This document shows positions 62,124 to 64,000 of a DNA stretch of 64,000 nt, piece after piece. The first letter of the stretch is position 1. Each line of letters begins with the position of its first letter. The notes below the pieces were generated by a model that saw only the letters and a list, made by a program, of their open reading frames with translations, did no database searches and had not been told where the DNA came from. The DNA comes from Candidatus Babeliales bacterium (GTDB lineage: Bacteria; Babelota; Babeliae; Babelales; Chromulinivoraceae), in assembly GCA_018062405.1 (NCBI GenBank), contig JAGOSF010000002.1:1-64000 (forward strand). The letters run 5' to 3'. The position numbers and the translations under genes were made by a program.

Positions 62124-62747
62124 CTATCCACGTTTCCTAAGGAACACTAAAGATCCTGGTTTTCCAGCCATTGAACCTTTAACGAGTACTATACTATCTT
62201 CTGAACGCACTTGAACAACTTGTAACTTTTGTACAGTTCTTTGTTTATCACCCATGTGTCCAGGCAGTCTTTTACCTTTGATAACTTTACCTGTTGCGCG
62301 CATGTTTCCCATACTTCCAGGTCGTTTTCCGAAAGTTGAACCGTGGCTCTTCGGACCGCCGGCAAAGCCGTAACGTCGAACAACACCAGCAAAACCACAA
62401 CCTTTTGTAATACCTGTCGCATCAACAGAGTCATCTTTAGCTAAAATAGTTCCTAAATCAACAACTGAACCGACAATAAGTCCTTCAGGTAATGCTGAAA
62501 CAGAAATTTCTTTAATAAAAAGACAGTACTGTTTTAATTTTTTTAACCATTCTTGAGCAAACGGTTGGCCTTGATACTTTTTACGTAAGCAAGCAACCTG
62601 TATTGCTGTATAACCATCTACTTCTTGAGTTTTAATTTGGGTCACAAACCAACCTGAAGTATCAACAACTGTCACTGGCACCACAGCGTTATCATCTGCG
62701 AAAACCTGTGTCATACCAACTTTACGACCCCAAATACCTTGTATCAT
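62124..62747 (-). CDS. rplC: 50S ribosomal protein L3
   Basis: 207 aa. MIQGIWGRKVGMTQVFADDNAVVPVTV at the start and FAGGPKSHGSTFGKRPGSMGNMRATGKVIKGKRLPGHMG later are diagnostic. Binds near the start of 23S domain VI. 4 nt before rplD. Confidence 0.98.
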   Translation of the reverse strand: MIQGIWGRKVGMTQVFADDNAVVPVTVVDTSGWFVTQIKTQEVDGYTAIQVACLRKKYQGQPFAQEWLKKLKQYCLFIKEISVSALPEGLIVGSVVDLGTILAKDDSVDATGITKGCGFAGVVRRYGFAGGPKSHGSTFGKRPGSMGNMRATGKVIKGKRLPGHMGDKQRTVQKLQVVQVRSEDSIVLVKGSMAGKPGSLVFLRKRG

Positions 62748-62765
62748 TTCTTAAACCTTTCTGAT

Positions 62766-63071
62766 CTATCTAATCTCGACGTCAACGCCAGCAGATATAT
62801 TTAATTTCATCAAAGCTGTCATAGTCTGATCAGATGGAGAAATGATCTCCAAGATACGCTTATGCGTAATCAGCTCAAATTGTTCTCTTGATTTTTTATT
62901 TACGTGCGGTGAGCGTAATACCGTAAAACAACGATGCTTATTAGGTAAAGCAACTGGACCAACTAAGTCAGTCCCAGTTTTTTTTGCAGTTAAAGCAATT
63001 TGCTTTACAGCTTTATCAAGCAATTGATGGTCATACGATTTTAGCGTCAAACGAATCTTCTGCTTTTTCAT
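62766..63071 (-). CDS. rpsJ: 30S ribosomal protein S10
   Basis: 101 aa. [49 protein letters not shown] and DVEIR end are canonical. Also the NusE antitermination factor. First gene of the S10 operon, 17 nt after tuf. Confidence 0.98.
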   Translation of the reverse strand: MKKQKIRLTLKSYDHQLLDKAVKQIALTAKKTGTDLVGPVALPNKHRCFTVLRSPHVNKKSREQFELITHKRILEIISPSDQTMTALMKLNISAGVDVEIR

Positions 63072-63088
63072 CTATTTAATAACCTCAA

Positions 63089-64000
63089 TTATGCAAGAAT
63101 TTCTGTAACAATACCTGATCCAACAGTTCTTCCACCCTCACGGATAGCAAAACGTAAATCTTTTTCCATAGCGATAGGTGAAATTAAATCAACTATTAAT
63201 GTAACGTTATCGCCTGGCATAACCATTTCACGACCAGCTTCTAAAGTAACAACACCTGTAACGTCTGTTGTTCTAAAATAGAATTGAGGTCTGTAATTTG
63301 TAAAGAATGGGCTATGACGACCGCCTTCTTCTTTGCTCAAAATATAAACTTCACATTTAAATTTTTTATGAGGTTTAATTGAACCTGGTTTTGCAATAAC
63401 CATACCACGAACGATATCTTCTTTTTTAATACCACGTAGTAAAAGCCCTGCGTTATCCCCAGCTTCACCTTGAGATAATTCTTTTTTGAACATCTCAATA
63501 CCTGTTACAGTTGTTTTTACTGTATCAGCTAAACCAACAACTTCTACGAAATCACCAACTTTAACAATACCTTGTTCGATTTTACCTGTTGCTACCGTAC
63601 CACGGCCAGCAATAGAGAAAACACCTTCAACTGGCATTAAGAAAGGTTTTTCAATTTCACGTTTAGGCATTGGAATAAATGTATCCACAGCTTCCATCAA
63701 TCTTTCAATTGACTGAGAACCAAGGAAACTTTCTTCACCTTGTAAAGCTTTTAATGCTGAACCACGAACAACTGGACATTTATCGCCAGGGAATCCGTAT
63801 TTAGACAATAATTCACGAATTTCTTCTTCAACCATGTCAACCATTTCTTCATCATCAACCATGTCCACTTTATTAAGGAACACAACTAATTGAGGAACGT
63901 TAACGTTTTTAGCTAAAAGAATGTGCTCTCTTGTTTGAGGCATAGGTCCATCTGCTGCAGATACTACAAGTATTGCACCATCCATTTGAGCTGCACCAGT
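63089..64000 (-). CDS. tuf: Elongation factor Tu, 5' part outside the window
   Basis: The last 304 codons are visible and the frame is open to the window edge. [13 protein letters not shown] is the G4 region (NKxD), [11 protein letters not shown] covers G5 (SAL), followed by domains 2 and 3 ([45 protein letters not shown], end [17 protein letters not shown]). Carries aminoacyl-tRNA to the ribosome. The N-terminal P-loop lies upstream, beyond 64000. Confidence 0.98.
   Translation of the reverse strand, partial: TGAAQMDGAILVVSAADGPMPQTREHILLAKNVNVPQLVVFLNKVDMVDDEEMVDMVEEEIRELLSKYGFPGDKCPVVRGSALKALQGEESFLGSQSIERLMEAVDTFIPMPKREIEKPFLMPVEGVFSIAGRGTVATGKIEQGIVKVGDFVEVVGLADTVKTTVTGIEMFKKELSQGEAGDNAGLLLRGIKKEDIVRGMVIAKPGSIKPHKKFKCEVYILSKEEGGRHSPFFTNYRPQFYFRTTDVTGVVTLEAGREMVMPGDNVTLIVDLISPIAMEKDLRFAIREGGRTVGSGIVTEILA

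Noticed and set aside
1-64000. CRISPR arrays, rRNA genes, riboswitches
   Set aside because: No regular spacer-repeat array, no rRNA sequence and no recognised riboswitch core was found on reading both strands. A covariance-model scan could still find weak ones.

Overview
The window is an AT-rich bacterial chromosome segment. The gene content suggests a reduced-genome, host-associated bacterium. There is a lysine/alanine-rich histone-H1-like protein, secreted ankyrin-repeat proteins, several large secreted coiled-coil proteins without recognisable function, an archaeal-type ATP-dependent DNA ligase, and almost no biosynthetic pathways. The combination resembles Candidatus Dependentiae (TM6, Babeliae). 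That assignment is an inference from gene content and was not tested; other obligate intracellular lineages share some of these traits.

Layout. 1-1.2 kb: membrane-anchored alpha/beta hydrolase. 1.4-7.2 kb: accessory island. It holds a zinc-ribbon protein, an unrecognised 412-aa protein, a primase zinc-finger protein and a separate TOPRIM-helicase protein, then a MerR-type HTH gene and a large serine recombinase whose stop codon lies inside a tRNA-Asp gene. A likely antisense RNA covers the primase start, and a palindromic operator fills the -35/-10 spacer of the HTH-recombinase promoter. 7.2-7.7 kb: tRNA-Asp, tRNA-Asn and tRNA-Val. 7.9-11 kb: SppA peptidase, a small secreted protein, MreC and Dus. 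11.2-11.9 kb: histone-like protein. 12-15.8 kb: gatA, gatC, a MATE transporter and rsmG. 15.9-19.7 kb: secreted unknowns, a hexulose-phosphate-synthase-like protein lacking the family's catalytic residues, and an ankyrin protein. 19.8-24.2 kb: DNA ligase, pgsA, tRNA-Met, secD, tRNA-Leu. 24.3-31 kb: coiled-coil protein, pyridoxamine-oxidase fold protein, HemW-like protein, a DUF58 pair, serS, an HU-type protein. 31-34 kb on the plus strand: tatD, csaA, a sodium/solute symporter, an ankyrin protein. 34-41 kb on the minus strand: DUF457 protein, SpoIID-like protein, RNase H, a zinc-ribbon protein, a tRNA, gap, nfo and a phosphohexomutase. 41-43.8 kb: sbcC. 43.8-47.7 kb: secreted proteins, two of which share a C-terminal membrane segment, and a glutaredoxin-thioredoxin fusion.

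47.9-64 kb is one co-directional minus-strand block carrying the end of the str region and the S10, spc and alpha operons: tuf(partial)-S10-L3-L4-L23-L2-S19-L22-S3-L16-L29-S17-L14-L24-L5-S14-S8-L6-L18-S5-L15-secY-adk-map-infA-L36-S13-S11-S4-rpoA-L17, then a NifU-like gene. The order is canonical, but L30 (rpmD) is missing and S4 lacks its usual N-terminal region.

The most interesting signals are (1) the island's control elements (antisense RNA and operator), (2) a family of three structured elements of about 112-118 nt placed directly 3' of tRNA genes, with pairing conserved despite sequence change, and (3) two neighbouring secreted proteins with a common C-terminal membrane tail. No CRISPR array or rRNA gene was seen. 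No stretch over 300 bases lacks a gene. Positions 1-151 contain no supported gene.
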